NCBI GenBank assembly: GCA_038316355.1
Contig: JBBQAO010000085.1
Span: 1-15,043 of the forward strand
Direction: 5' to 3'
DNA from: Ga0077527 sp038316355
GTDB lineage: Bacteria > Pseudomonadota > Gammaproteobacteria > Burkholderiales > SG8-41
Length of the DNA stretch: 15,043 bases
In this document: in pieces, positions 1 through 6,784 of the stretch
Position numbering within the stretch: position 1 is the first letter of the stretch
Layout of the letters: each line of letters starts with the position of its first letter
Notes under the pieces: generated by a model
The model's input: only the letters and a program-made list of their open reading frames with translations
Database searches by the model: none
What the model was told of the DNA's origin: nothing
Made by a program: the position numbers and the translations under genes

Positions 1-1
1 C

Positions 2-424
2 TACCTGGAGGATAGCGATATCAGCTTCAATTCCTCCTTCATCCTCGGCGGGCAGATCGGCAGCGAACGCTTGCGCCTGTTCCGGATTTATTCCGAGGGC
101 AATTTTATCGAGGCCGGTATCGATACCCCGTTTTTCCAGTCGGGTGAAACCAAGTACGGCAAACCGATCATCGATCGCGTGATCACGCCTGCGACACCGC
201 TGGCGGATGCCACCAAGTGCGTGCTGGTGTCTTTTGACATGACCATGCGCAGCAACCTGTCGGTGGGCATGCCGATCGACCTGATCTGTTACGAACTGGA
301 CAGCCTGAAGGTTGATCGGCGGCGGCGTCTGGACCATGGAGACGCCTATTTCACCGCTCTCAGCCGCGACTGGGGCGACGGCACCAAACAGGTGTTCCGC
401 CAGTTGCCCGAATTGCTCTGGTAG
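2..424 (+). CDS. Anbu-type proteasome-like peptidase, C-terminal part (5' end outside window)
   Basis: The open frame runs in from the left edge and gives 140 residues before the TAG stop. The sequence LEDSDISFNSSFILGGQIG, followed by LFRIYSEGNFIEA, PFFQSGETKYGKPIIDRVI, LVSFDMTMRSNLSVGMPIDL and a final RQLPELLW, is the conserved C-terminal half of the Anbu / 'putative proteasome-type protease' family, Ntn-hydrolases related to HslV and the proteasome beta subunit. The family's catalytic Thr is at the mature N-terminus and so lies upstream of this window; activity cannot be judged. Anbu genes are typically clustered with ATP-grasp, alpha-E and transglutaminase-like genes, which would be expected to the left. 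The TTG at 71 is only an internal codon, since the reading frame is open and conserved before it. Family assignment is confident from recalled family sequence patterns. Confidence 0.85.
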   Translation, partial: YLEDSDISFNSSFILGGQIGSERLRLFRIYSEGNFIEAGIDTPFFQSGETKYGKPIIDRVITPATPLADATKCVLVSFDMTMRSNLSVGMPIDLICYELDSLKVDRRRRLDHGDAYFTALSRDWGDGTKQVFRQLPELLW

Positions 425-553
425 CTGTTCGGGTGACGGAGGCTTTCTTGTTGCCTTGTAAACATGGCGGTAAGCCGATGCCAGTTGCATATCATGGCGA
501 TTTATCGAAGTCAGGCGAACTTGTCTGCAGGACCCCACACGTAAAAAATACGC

Positions 554-573
554 TATGCGCGATGACGTACAGA
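554..573 (+). promoter_or_regulatory. Dyad operator, copy A (upstream of collagen-like lipoprotein 1)
   Basis: TATGCGCG-ATGA-CGTACAGA. It fits the window consensus TMTGYRCG-N4-CGYACAGA at all 16 defined positions. It ends 112 nt before the ATG at 686 and lies in the non-coding gap after the Anbu gene. The binding protein is unknown; the role as an operator is inferred from symmetry, recurrence and position. Confidence 0.65.
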
Positions 574-685
574 ATCAGCCGGGACAGGCAGCGTAGTTTG
601 GCATCAAGAGTCGTTGCTACGCACACACGATTCCGCAAAAAAGGATTCGATCTGTGCGGGACACAACTACGGCAGAGGAACTGAC

Positions 686-1357
686 ATGAGAAATTCAATA
701 GTGCTGGAAAAGATGCTGAGGCGCCCGCTGCTGCTTGCGGTGATCGCAACGTTTGCAGTGGCCGGCTGCAGTTCTGCACCGCCCGCTCAGCAGTATTCGA
801 GCGAACAACCGCGCAGTCTGGTTGGTCCGCGTGGTGCTGATGGCCCTGCCGGTCCTCCCGGCATGCAAGGTCCGGTCGGCGCGACAGGTGCGACTGGAGC
901 ACCGATGGCTGGTCCCGCCGGTGCTGATGGTCCGACCGGTCCCCCCGGCATGCAGGGTCCGACCGGTGCGACAGGCGCCCGCGGCATTGCCGTAGTAGGT
1001 CCCGCTGGAGCAACCGGTGCCGCCGGTCCTGCCGGCGTGCAAGGCGCTATCGGCAATACCGGTGCGCAAGGTGCGAGCATCGCTGGTCCCGCAGGTCCGA
1101 CGGGACGTGCCGGTGCTGCCGGCGTGCAAGGTGTTGCGGGAAGCACGGGTGCAGCCGGCCCGACGCTGGTTGGTCCTGCCGGTCCGACCGGTTATACCGG
1201 CGTTGCTGGCGCGCAAGGCGCAACCGGATACACGGGTGCGCAAGGCAGCACTGAAATGGGTGGCGTTGCCGGGCGCGCCGGCGATACCGGCGATACTGGT
1301 CCGCAGGGTCCGGTGGGTCCGACCGGCGCGCGGGGTCCCGTCGGTGTAGCTAACTGA
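686..1357 (+). CDS. Collagen-like repeat lipoprotein (long form)
   Basis: This encodes 223 residues. The ATG at 686 is preceded by AGAGGA (674-679) and starts a lipoprotein signal peptide (LLLAVIATFAVAGC, lipidated Cys28, Ser at +2, so outer-membrane sorting is expected). After a short linker, residues 46 to the end are almost entirely Gly-X-Y triplets rich in GPA, GAT and GPT. The triplets are organised in about six modules of 29-30 residues, each beginning (A/V)GPAG and ending in an interruption such as GAPMAG, where Gly-to-Gly spacing is five instead of three. No separate globular trimerisation domain is visible. The likely product is a surface or periplasmic collagen-like triple helix anchored by lipid. 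A different in-frame start at 614 lacks a ribosome site and would bury the signal peptide. Operator copy A lies upstream, and a hairpin at 1382 follows. Function unknown; adhesion or matrix is a guess. Confidence 0.85.
   Translation: MRNSIVLEKMLRRPLLLAVIATFAVAGCSSAPPAQQYSSEQPRSLVGPRGADGPAGPPGMQGPVGATGATGAPMAGPAGADGPTGPPGMQGPTGATGARGIAVVGPAGATGAAGPAGVQGAIGNTGAQGASIAGPAGPTGRAGAAGVQGVAGSTGAAGPTLVGPAGPTGYTGVAGAQGATGYTGAQGSTEMGGVAGRAGDTGDTGPQGPVGPTGARGPVGVAN
821..1258 (+). repeat. Five tandem 87-90 bp modules encoding collagen-like repeats
   Basis: Module boundaries are at 821, 908, 995, 1082 and 1169, with the fifth 90 bp long and a sixth degenerate module following from 1259. Each encodes 8 intact Gly-X-Y triplets plus a five-residue interruption. 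Core phrases such as GGTCCxGCxGGT and GGCxTGCAxGG(T/C) recur in register. The first two modules share GPPGMQGP and the third and fourth share AGVQG, which is consistent with successive duplications. Confidence 0.75.
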
Positions 1358-1381
1358 TCAGTCCCGCAGTCCGGATGTTTG

Positions 1382-1412
1382 AACGGCGCGATCGCGAGAT
1401 CGCGCCGTTTCC
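1382..1412 (+). terminator. Hairpin terminator of the collagen-like gene
   Basis: A perfect 12-bp stem (AACGGCGCGATC, 1382-1393, with GATCGCGCCGTT, 1398-1409) closes on the GCGA tetraloop and is followed by a short T run (1408-1410). It lies between the convergent ends of the collagen-like gene (1357) and the DUF1840 gene (1484). The T tract is short, so termination efficiency is uncertain. Confidence 0.7.
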
Positions 1413-1483
1413 AGGTGAGGAATGTTGTCGGGCGAGTGTTGTTGAATGAATTTGCCGGATGAGGTTACCGTCCGGGCAGACGC

Positions 1484-1819
1484 TTAAATCAGCGGAGCGC
1501 CTTCTTCCCACAGCACATCACAGTCCTTCTGTGCCGAAGCGGACAGTAGCTGAATCAAGGGATAGGCGCGCAGTCCGAGTGCTACCGGCGGTGGCGCGTC
1601 AGGGTCTGCTGCCTCCGACGGAATTTCTGCCTTGCTTTTTTCTTCGGGACTGACGGCGGCCAGCGCCTGTTGCAGCTGTGCAATTGCTGCGGGAATACCG
1701 GCAGCGGGCAGGGCGCTCGGCACGGTACCGCTGTGCCCCATCATCTTCAGCAGCGTGACTGCAACATCACCAAACAAGGTGACGCTGCTCCACGCTTTGC
1801 TATGAAAAGTTACGAGCAT
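1484..1819 (-). CDS. DUF1840 family protein
   Basis: This 111-residue protein begins MLVTFHSKAWSSVTLFGDVAVTLLKMMG, the N-terminal signature of DUF1840. It continues with LPAAIAQLQQAL, an acidic and proline-rich linker (residues about 60-77), and the C-terminal ALGLRAYPLIQLLSAS segment seen in the family. It is probably a small soluble cytoplasmic protein; no biochemical function is established for the family. The ATG at 1819 has a purine-rich GGGGAA stretch upstream. It lies 60 nt downstream of the DUF3096 gene on the same strand and is probably co-transcribed with it. It converges on the collagen-like gene. Confidence 0.85.
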   Translation of the reverse strand: MLVTFHSKAWSSVTLFGDVAVTLLKMMGHSGTVPSALPAAGIPAAIAQLQQALAAVSPEEKSKAEIPSEAADPDAPPPVALGLRAYPLIQLLSASAQKDCDVLWEEGAPLI

Positions 1820-1879
1820 TGGTGGTTTTCCCCGGGGATGACTGTGAAGGATTCGCCGCTGCGACGGGCCGCACGCTGA

Positions 1880-2032
1880 TCAAAACTGAACACTGCCGGC
1901 ACCGAAGAGCCCGATCAGCCCGATGACGATCAGGTACAGCGCGACAATATAGTTCAGCAGCCGGGGCATGATCAGGATGAGAATTCCGGCGATCAGCGAA
2001 ATCAGGGGAGTAAGACCCAGGTTGACGGTCAT
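1880..2032 (-). CDS. DUF3096 family two-span membrane mini-protein
   Basis: A 50-residue gene running from the ATG at 2032 to a TGA at 1880-1882, preceded by AAAGGT as a ribosome site. The peptide is MTVNLGLTPLISLIAGILIL, then IMPRLLNYIVALYLIVIGLI and GLFGAGSVQF. Two hydrophobic spans are joined by a short MPRLLNY turn, the recognisable pattern of the DUF3096 family. Proteins of this family are found next to superoxide, osmotic and envelope stress genes in betaproteobacteria, but have no known function. It is divergent from the superoxide dismutase gene, and operator copy B in the shared gap could serve both directions. Confidence 0.85.
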   Translation of the reverse strand: MTVNLGLTPLISLIAGILILIMPRLLNYIVALYLIVIGLIGLFGAGSVQF

Positions 2033-2130
2033 CACAGTACCTTTTCAGTCCGATGGCAATGAAGAACGCAGGCTACGCCGGAGGTGATGCCAACTCAGTG
2101 CGGCCCCGCACAGATGCATCGATTTCCCGG

Positions 2131-2150
2131 TATGTACGAAAACGCACAGA
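2131..2150 (+). promoter_or_regulatory. Dyad operator, copy B (divergent DUF3096 / superoxide dismutase)
   Basis: TATGTACG-AAAA-CGCACAGA matches the consensus at all 16 defined positions. It is close to symmetric, since the reverse complement reads TCTGTGCG-TTTT-CGTACATA. It ends 91 nt before the superoxide dismutase start and begins 98 nt from the DUF3096 start on the other strand. Confidence 0.7.
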
Positions 2151-2173
2151 GCAATTCAGCCGGTGAAATGACA

Positions 2174-2193
2174 ATTGTGGTAATTGCCACAAT
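2174..2193. promoter_or_regulatory. Second dyad in the superoxide dismutase leader
   Basis: ATTGTGG-TAATTG-CCACAAT has perfect 7-bp arms around a 6-bp AT-rich centre and is followed by an A/T-rich stretch. Its sequence is unrelated to the seven-copy operator. It lies 48 nt before the superoxide dismutase start, so it could be an operator for a second regulator or an mRNA hairpin. No known box is matched with confidence. Confidence 0.4.
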
Positions 2194-2241
2194 AAATTTT
2201 TCCCGGCGCGGCGGTAATGCGTCTTATCAGGAGTCAGGCCA

Positions 2242-2916
2242 TTGAAGCATATCCTCCCGCCTTTGCCGTACGACCATGCCGCACTGGAGCCGCACATCGA
2301 CGCGCGCACCATGAAGCTGCACCACGACATGCACCACGCATCGTATGTGGAAAACCTGAATTCGCTGCTGGAAAAGTATCCGGAATTCGAGGAGCGTACG
2401 GCGACCTGGCTGTTGCGGAACCGGGGAAAGATTCCCGAAGCAGTACGAAGCGCCGTGCACAACAACGCGGGCGGGCACGTCAACCACAGCATGCTGTGGC
2501 TGGCCATGGCGCCGGACGGCGGCGGGCAGCCGAGCGGTGCGCTTGCGGACGCGATCAATCGTGATTTTGGCGGTTTTGAGCAGTTCAAAACCCGGTTTGC
2601 CGAAGCGGGAGCCAAAGTCTTCGGCGCCGGCTGGGTCTGGCTGGTCAGTCTCCGCCAGGACGGCGGCAAACTCCAGGTGGAAACCACGACAGGCCACGAC
2701 AATCCGCTGACGCAGGGCCACTTTCCGCTGCTGGTCAACGATGTCTGGGAGCACGCGTACTACCTGAAGCATGAAAACCGGCGCCCTGAATATCTGGACG
2801 GCTGGTGGGCGGTGACGAACTGGGAAGAAGCTGCACGGCGCTTTGCGCTGGTTGACGGGTACGTTGCAAGAGAATTTGAAGATGAAGCCGGGCTCACTGT
2901 CACAACAATGGCCTGA
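2242..2916 (+). CDS. Superoxide dismutase, Fe/Mn family
   Basis: This 224-residue enzyme dismutates superoxide to oxygen and hydrogen peroxide. Metal ligands are visible: His27 (KLHHDMHHASY), His82 (GGHVNHS), Asp167 and His171 (DVWEHAYYL). FGAGWVWLV and WWAVTNWEEAARRF are further family signatures. Second-shell residues are Gly77-Gly78 and His152 (GHDNPL), where E. coli Mn-SOD has Gln. That Gly/His combination resembles the actinobacterial and archaeal type, so metal use cannot be called. The start is a TTG at 2242, chosen because CAGGAG (2229-2234) precedes it and the sequence begins MKHILPPLPYD as the family does; no in-frame ATG is available. No signal peptide is present, so it is cytoplasmic. 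The last 20 or so residues extend past the usual end. Operator copy B lies upstream. Confidence 0.95.
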   Translation: MKHILPPLPYDHAALEPHIDARTMKLHHDMHHASYVENLNSLLEKYPEFEERTATWLLRNRGKIPEAVRSAVHNNAGGHVNHSMLWLAMAPDGGGQPSGALADAINRDFGGFEQFKTRFAEAGAKVFGAGWVWLVSLRQDGGKLQVETTTGHDNPLTQGHFPLLVNDVWEHAYYLKHENRRPEYLDGWWAVTNWEEAARRFALVDGYVAREFEDEAGLTVTTMA

Positions 2917-3009
2917 GCGGTCAGGCGGCGGCCTTCCGGCGCTAACCGGTGCGGAGCGCCCGTCTGCAAGGGGTGCTGTGTTGTTGCCCCCGCCGGCGCC
3001 CGCATTGTC

Positions 3010-5001
3010 ATGACACTTCCGCGCTCATTACCCCGTTTACTCAAGTGGACGACCAGCCTGCTTCTCGCCCCCATTGTGCTGGCCGTGCTGTTCATCGCAA
3101 TTTTCGGCTGGAACTGGCTGCGCGGACCGGTCGAACGCATGACGCTGGAGAAAACCGGCCGCGCACTGGTGATCAGCGGCGACATCGAAGTCAAGTTTCA
3201 CTGGCTGCGGCCGCGCGTCCATGTCGGCGCGGTGACATTTGCGAATCCGGCCTGGGCCAAAGAAAAGCAGATGGTCACGGCGGACACATTGGAAATCGTG
3301 GTCGACCTGCCGCAACTGCTCCTGCGCAATATCGTTTTCCCCGAAGTGCGGCTCAGCCGCCCGGTCGTGTTTCTGGAGCAGGGCAGTGATGGCCGGAAAA
3401 ACTGGTTGCTGGACCTGAATCAGCAGGACGAAGGCGCGCGGATCCGGATTGACCGTCTGACGCTGGACCAGGGTCAGCTCGGTTACGACGATGCCGGTGA
3501 GAAGACCAGCATCCGCGCACAACTCTCGACCTCAAGCGCCAACACGCCCCCGGCTGCAGCCACCGACACCGGTGTGGTAATCAGCGCCGAGGGACAATAC
3601 AAGGGTCTTCCCCTCAAAGCCCGGGGCAGCGGCGGGCCGGTGCTGGCGATACGCGACGAAAGCACGCCTTATGCGCTGAAAGTCGATGTGATCGTCGGCC
3701 GCACGGGCGTACAGGCGGACGGGACCATTACCAGCCTGCTCAAATTTTCCGCCATCGACATGCGCCTTGCGCTGAGCGGAGAAAGCCTTGATCAGCTGTA
3801 TCCACTGCTCGCCATCGCATTCCCGGCAACCCGCCCCTACACGACCAAGGGACAGCTGTTGCGCAAGGAAAATACCTGGCGTTACGAAAAGTTTTCGGGC
3901 CGGATCGGTGACAGTGACATTGCGGGCACTCTAAGCGTGGATACCAACGGCAAACGCCCGGCGATCAAGGCCGAGCTGGTCTCCAATGTGCTCGCACTTG
4001 AGGATCTGGGGCCGGTCATCGGTTCGCGGCCCGGCAGCGTGACGCAAGCCGCTGGCGGGGCGGTGACCCCGGTTGCGGGCGCGTCGGCGCGGCGTCATGT
4101 GCTGCCCGACATGCCGTTCAAGACGGATCGCTGGGACAGCGTCGACGCGGAAGTGACACTGACCGCCAAAACCATCCGTCGCGCCCGGGAACTGCCGCTC
4201 GAAGATCTGGTGACTCACCTCAGCCTGCGCGATTCCGTGCTGAAGCTCGACCCGCTGAATTTTGGCATTGCCGGTGGCCAGCTCAATGGCGTGATCGCGC
4301 TGGACGGGCGCAAGCATCCGGTTCAGGCGAGTGCCCGCATCCGCGCGCGAAAAATGCTCATGGCCAAACTGTTTCCAACCGTCAAGTTGAGCAAGACCAG
4401 CATAGGTCATGTCAACGGTGATTTCGATCTGAAGGGGGAAGGCAATTCGGTGGGACGCATGCTGGCGACCGCCAACGGCAAGATGGGGCTGGTTGTCGCC
4501 GACGGTGAAATCAGCCGGTTGATGATGGAAAAGGCCGGCCTGCATCTCTGGGAAATATTTGAACTGAAAGTGACCGGCGACAAACTTATCAAGCTGCGTT
4601 GCGGGGTGGCCAGTTTTGACGTCAGGAAAGGCACGCTGCACGCCGACGCGCTCATTTTTGACACCGAAGTCACCACGATCATCGGCACCGGCAGCATCGA
4701 TCTGGCACAGGAGAAGTTCGATCTGACGCTCAACCAGAAAACGAAAAACACCAGCCCTCTGGCACTACGCAGTCCGATCTACGTTCGCGGCAGTTTTGCC
4801 GCCCCCGATGTTCAGGTCGACAAGGCGCGCGTCGCCGCCCGCGCCTTTGGCGCGATTGCATTGGGGCTGATCAATCCACTGCTGGCGCTGATCCCGCTGA
4901 TTGATGCCGGTCCGGGACAGGACAGCGATTGCGGGCAACTGGTCCGCGATGCCAGGGCTTTGTCACATCCGGAGAACAAAAAAACAGGCCCCCGGACATG
5001 A
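3010..5001 (+). CDS. AsmA family protein
   Basis: This 663-residue protein has an N-terminal membrane anchor (residues about 14-36, SLLLAPIVLAVLFIAIFGW) and then a long periplasmic region. It opens with the AsmA N-terminal pattern (LEKTGRALVISGDIEVKFHWLRPRVHVGAVTFANPAW) and closes with the AsmA C-terminal domain (GTGSIDLAQEKFDLTLNQK, SPIYVRGSFAAPDVQVDKA). AsmA-like proteins are relatives of VPS13/TamB-type lipid-transfer proteins and affect outer-membrane phospholipid and LPS balance. No good ribosome site is seen before the ATG at 3010. It lies 93 nt after the superoxide dismutase gene with no operator copy between them, so it may be transcribed from upstream. The stop codon lies inside the hairpin at 4987. 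Confidence 0.9.
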   Translation: MTLPRSLPRLLKWTTSLLLAPIVLAVLFIAIFGWNWLRGPVERMTLEKTGRALVISGDIEVKFHWLRPRVHVGAVTFANPAWAKEKQMVTADTLEIVVDLPQLLLRNIVFPEVRLSRPVVFLEQGSDGRKNWLLDLNQQDEGARIRIDRLTLDQGQLGYDDAGEKTSIRAQLSTSSANTPPAAATDTGVVISAEGQYKGLPLKARGSGGPVLAIRDESTPYALKVDVIVGRTGVQADGTITSLLKFSAIDMRLALSGESLDQLYPLLAIAFPATRPYTTKGQLLRKENTWRYEKFSGRIGDSDIAGTLSVDTNGKRPAIKAELVSNVLALEDLGPVIGSRPGSVTQAAGGAVTPVAGASARRHVLPDMPFKTDRWDSVDAEVTLTAKTIRRARELPLEDLVTHLSLRDSVLKLDPLNFGIAGGQLNGVIALDGRKHPVQASARIRARKMLMAKLFPTVKLSKTSIGHVNGDFDLKGEGNSVGRMLATANGKMGLVVADGEISRLMMEKAGLHLWEIFELKVTGDKLIKLRCGVASFDVRKGTLHADALIFDTEVTTIIGTGSIDLAQEKFDLTLNQKTKNTSPLALRSPIYVRGSFAAPDVQVDKARVAARAFGAIALGLINPLLALIPLIDAGPGQDSDCGQLVRDARALSHPENKKTGPRT

Positions 5002-5016
5002 ATGCGACCGGGGGCC
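4978..5016 (-). terminator. GC-rich hairpin with A tract at the end of the AsmA gene
   Basis: A perfect 9-bp inverted repeat (GGCCCCCGG 4987-4995, CCGGGGGCC 5008-5016) encloses a 12-nt loop that holds the AsmA stop codon. Seven A residues precede it (4978-4984), so the classical stem-plus-T-tract form is read on the minus strand. On the plus strand there is no T run after the stem. It may terminate antisense transcription, or protect or attenuate the plus-strand message. Confidence 0.5.
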
Positions 5017-5090
5017 CCGTCCCGCCGCGTCGCCTCAGGGGTAAAGCAGTGGCGGGAACAACCAAATTATCGCCCGGCTTTTCGGGTACT

Positions 5091-5110
5091 TCCGTACGAA
5101 ACCGCACATA
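5091..5110 (+). promoter_or_regulatory. Dyad operator, copy C (upstream of DUF3309)
   Basis: TCCGTACG-AAAC-CGCACATA matches 14 of 16 consensus positions. One of the two departures (CATA instead of CAGA) keeps the half-site symmetric. It ends only 26 nt before the DUF3309 ATG, the closest spacing in the set. Confidence 0.6.
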
Positions 5111-5136
5111 ACGCACGTAACTTCAAGGAGAACATC

Positions 5137-5295
5137 ATGGGTCTGGGAACCATTCTGCTGGTGATTTTGATACTGATGCTGATCGGGGCCATTCCGAGCT
5201 GGCCGCACAGCAAGAACTGGGGCTACGGGCCCAGTGGCGGTCTGGGATTGGTGGTAATCATCCTGGTGGTGTTGCTGGTAACGGGGAGATTGTGA
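5137..5295 (+). CDS. DUF3309 family membrane mini-protein
   Basis: This 52-residue protein, MGLGTILLVILILMLIGAIP followed by SWPHSKNWGYGPSGGLGLVV and a second hydrophobic stretch, carries the invariant W-P-H-S-x-x-W-G-Y-G-P-S-G-G core of DUF3309 between two membrane spans. The ATG at 5137 has an excellent AAGGAG (5125-5130). An in-frame start at 5002 would add a non-hydrophobic leader overlapping the terminator and is rejected. The stop overlaps the GTG of the next gene, which indicates translational coupling. Function of the family is unknown; in my recollection it often accompanies stress-inducible genes. Confidence 0.9.
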   Translation: MGLGTILLVILILMLIGAIPSWPHSKNWGYGPSGGLGLVVIILVVLLVTGRL

Positions 5296-6641
5296 CCGGC
5301 AGTTGCCGTTTGCCCAACGGGAGGATGTGGTCGCTGGTGGTGGCTTCGTTGATGGTCATGACGGTCACCGCGCTGGCGGCCTGCGGTGAAATGGCCACAT
5401 TGCCGGTTTCAGCCGGCACCGGGCCGCACCCCGCGCTGCCCCCGCCGCTGCAGAGTCTGCTACCGACTGTGCATATCGCGCCTGCCCAGGGCTGGACAGA
5501 CGGTACGGCGCCGCTGCCGGCGCCGGGCACACAGGTGGCCGCGTTCGCCGACGGCCTCGATCACCCGCGCTGGTTGTATGTGCTGCCGAACGGCGATGTG
5601 CTGGTCGCCGAGACCAATGCCCCGCCAAAACCTGAAGCCGGCAAAAGCTTCAGGGACTGGCTGACGGGACTGGTGATGAAAAGAGCGGGTGCCGGCGTGC
5701 CGAGCGCCAACCGCATCACGCTGTTGCGGGATACCGATGGCGATGGCAGGGCGGATTTTCGCTCGGTGTTGCTGCAGGGCTTGAACTCGCCGTTCGGCAT
5801 GGCCCTGGTCGGCAATGATTTGTATATTGCCAATTCCGACGCGGTGCTGCGATTTCCCTACAGAGACGGCGACACCTACATCACGGCACCCGGCATCCCG
5901 GTGGTGGCCTTGCCGGCCGGGTCGATCAACCATCACTGGACCAAGAATCTGATCGCCAGTCCGGACGGAACCCGGCTCTACGTGACCGTCGGCTCAAACA
6001 GCAACGTGGCCGAACGCGGCATGGCGGTGGAGGTGGGTCGGGCCGCGATCTGGGAGGTGGATCCGATGAGCGGAACACACCGGATCTTTGCCTCCGGCCT
6101 GCGTAACCCGAATGGACTGGCCTGGGAGCCGCTCAGCAAGGCGTTATGGACAGTGGTCAATGAGCGCGACGAACTGGGTAGCGATCTGGTTCCCGACTAT
6201 ATGACTTCAGTGCGCGACGGTGCTTTCTATGGTTGGCCTTACAGCTACTACGGCCAGCATATTGATCAGCGTGTGCAGCCGCAGCAGCCCGAACTCGTGG
6301 CCAAGGCCATTGTGCCGGACTATGCGCTAGGACCACACACGGCTTCGCTGGGTCTGGCGCATGCAAACGGCAACACACTGCCCGCGGTCTTTGCCAACGG
6401 CATGTTCATCGGTCAGCACGGCTCGTGGAACCGCCGGCCGCACAGCGGCTACAAGGTGATTTTCGTGCCTTTCGAAAACGGCAAACCTTCCGCCGCCCCG
6501 CTTGATGTATTGACGGGTTTCCTCAGTGAGGAAGGCCGTGCTTACGGCCGGCCGGTTGGCGTGGCGCTGGACAGGCAGGGTGCGTTGCTGGTGGCTGACG
6601 ATGTCGGCAATGTGGTGTGGCGTGTGACCGCGCGGCGTTGA
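5292..6641 (+). CDS. Sorbosone dehydrogenase-like PQQ beta-propeller lipoprotein
   Basis: This encodes 449 residues. The N-terminal signal ends in a lipobox (VTALAAC, Cys31), so the protein is lipidated and periplasm-facing. The rest is a beta-propeller with landmarks of the soluble aldose / L-sorbosone dehydrogenase family: GLDHPRWLYVLPNGDVLVAE, RDTDGDGRAD, LNSPFGMAL, NHHWTKNL, TVGSNSN, GLRNPNGLAWEP, NERDELGSDLVPDY, GWPYSYYGQH, LGLAHANG and GQHGSWNR. Such proteins are predicted PQQ-dependent sugar or aldehyde dehydrogenases of the envelope; the true substrate is unknown and no PQQ synthesis genes are in the window. The GTG at 5292 overlaps the DUF3309 stop and has GGGGAG just before it. An ATG at 5325 (residue 12) is an alternative that still keeps the signal peptide, but its GGAGG directly abuts the start. 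Confidence 0.88.
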   Translation: MTGSCRLPNGRMWSLVVASLMVMTVTALAACGEMATLPVSAGTGPHPALPPPLQSLLPTVHIAPAQGWTDGTAPLPAPGTQVAAFADGLDHPRWLYVLPNGDVLVAETNAPPKPEAGKSFRDWLTGLVMKRAGAGVPSANRITLLRDTDGDGRADFRSVLLQGLNSPFGMALVGNDLYIANSDAVLRFPYRDGDTYITAPGIPVVALPAGSINHHWTKNLIASPDGTRLYVTVGSNSNVAERGMAVEVGRAAIWEVDPMSGTHRIFASGLRNPNGLAWEPLSKALWTVVNERDELGSDLVPDYMTSVRDGAFYGWPYSYYGQHIDQRVQPQQPELVAKAIVPDYALGPHTASLGLAHANGNTLPAVFANGMFIGQHGSWNRRPHSGYKVIFVPFENGKPSAAPLDVLTGFLSEEGRAYGRPVGVALDRQGALLVADDVGNVVWRVTARR

Positions 6642-6665
6642 GACGGCGGGGGGGCGGAAAAGGCG

Positions 6666-6685
6666 CATGCGCGCTGCCGAACAGA
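6666..6685 (+). promoter_or_regulatory. Dyad operator, copy G (upstream of collagen-like lipoprotein 2)
   Basis: CATGCGCG-CTGC-CGAACAGA matches 14 of 16 consensus positions and 16 of 20 bases of copy A, which precedes the other collagen-like gene. It begins 25 nt after the propeller gene's stop and ends 99 nt before the ATG at 6785. Confidence 0.55.
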
Positions 6686-6784
6686 CGGGCGCGCGGATAT
6701 CGCTTACTTTCAGTGGTCGACTCCGGGAGCGGGTTGCAAATCTGCAGGCACGGAAAATTTCGTAAACAATCTAAAGGAATTCAC

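Noticed and set aside
433..684. Possible 83-residue gene after the Anbu gene
   Set aside because: GTG start without a ribosome site, no recognisable protein pattern, weak codon bias, and it would run over operator copy A and the leader of the collagen-like gene.
695..1243. Long antisense open frames opposite the collagen-like gene
   Set aside because: Gly-X-Y codons (GGN CCN) read as low-complexity Thr/Arg/Pro repeats in other frames; these are shadows of the repeat, not genes.
1528..1547. Operator-like sequence TCTGTGCC-GAAG-CGGACAGT
   Set aside because: It lies inside the DUF1840 coding region near its 3' end, has three mismatches at defined positions, and is not upstream of any start. 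Probably chance.
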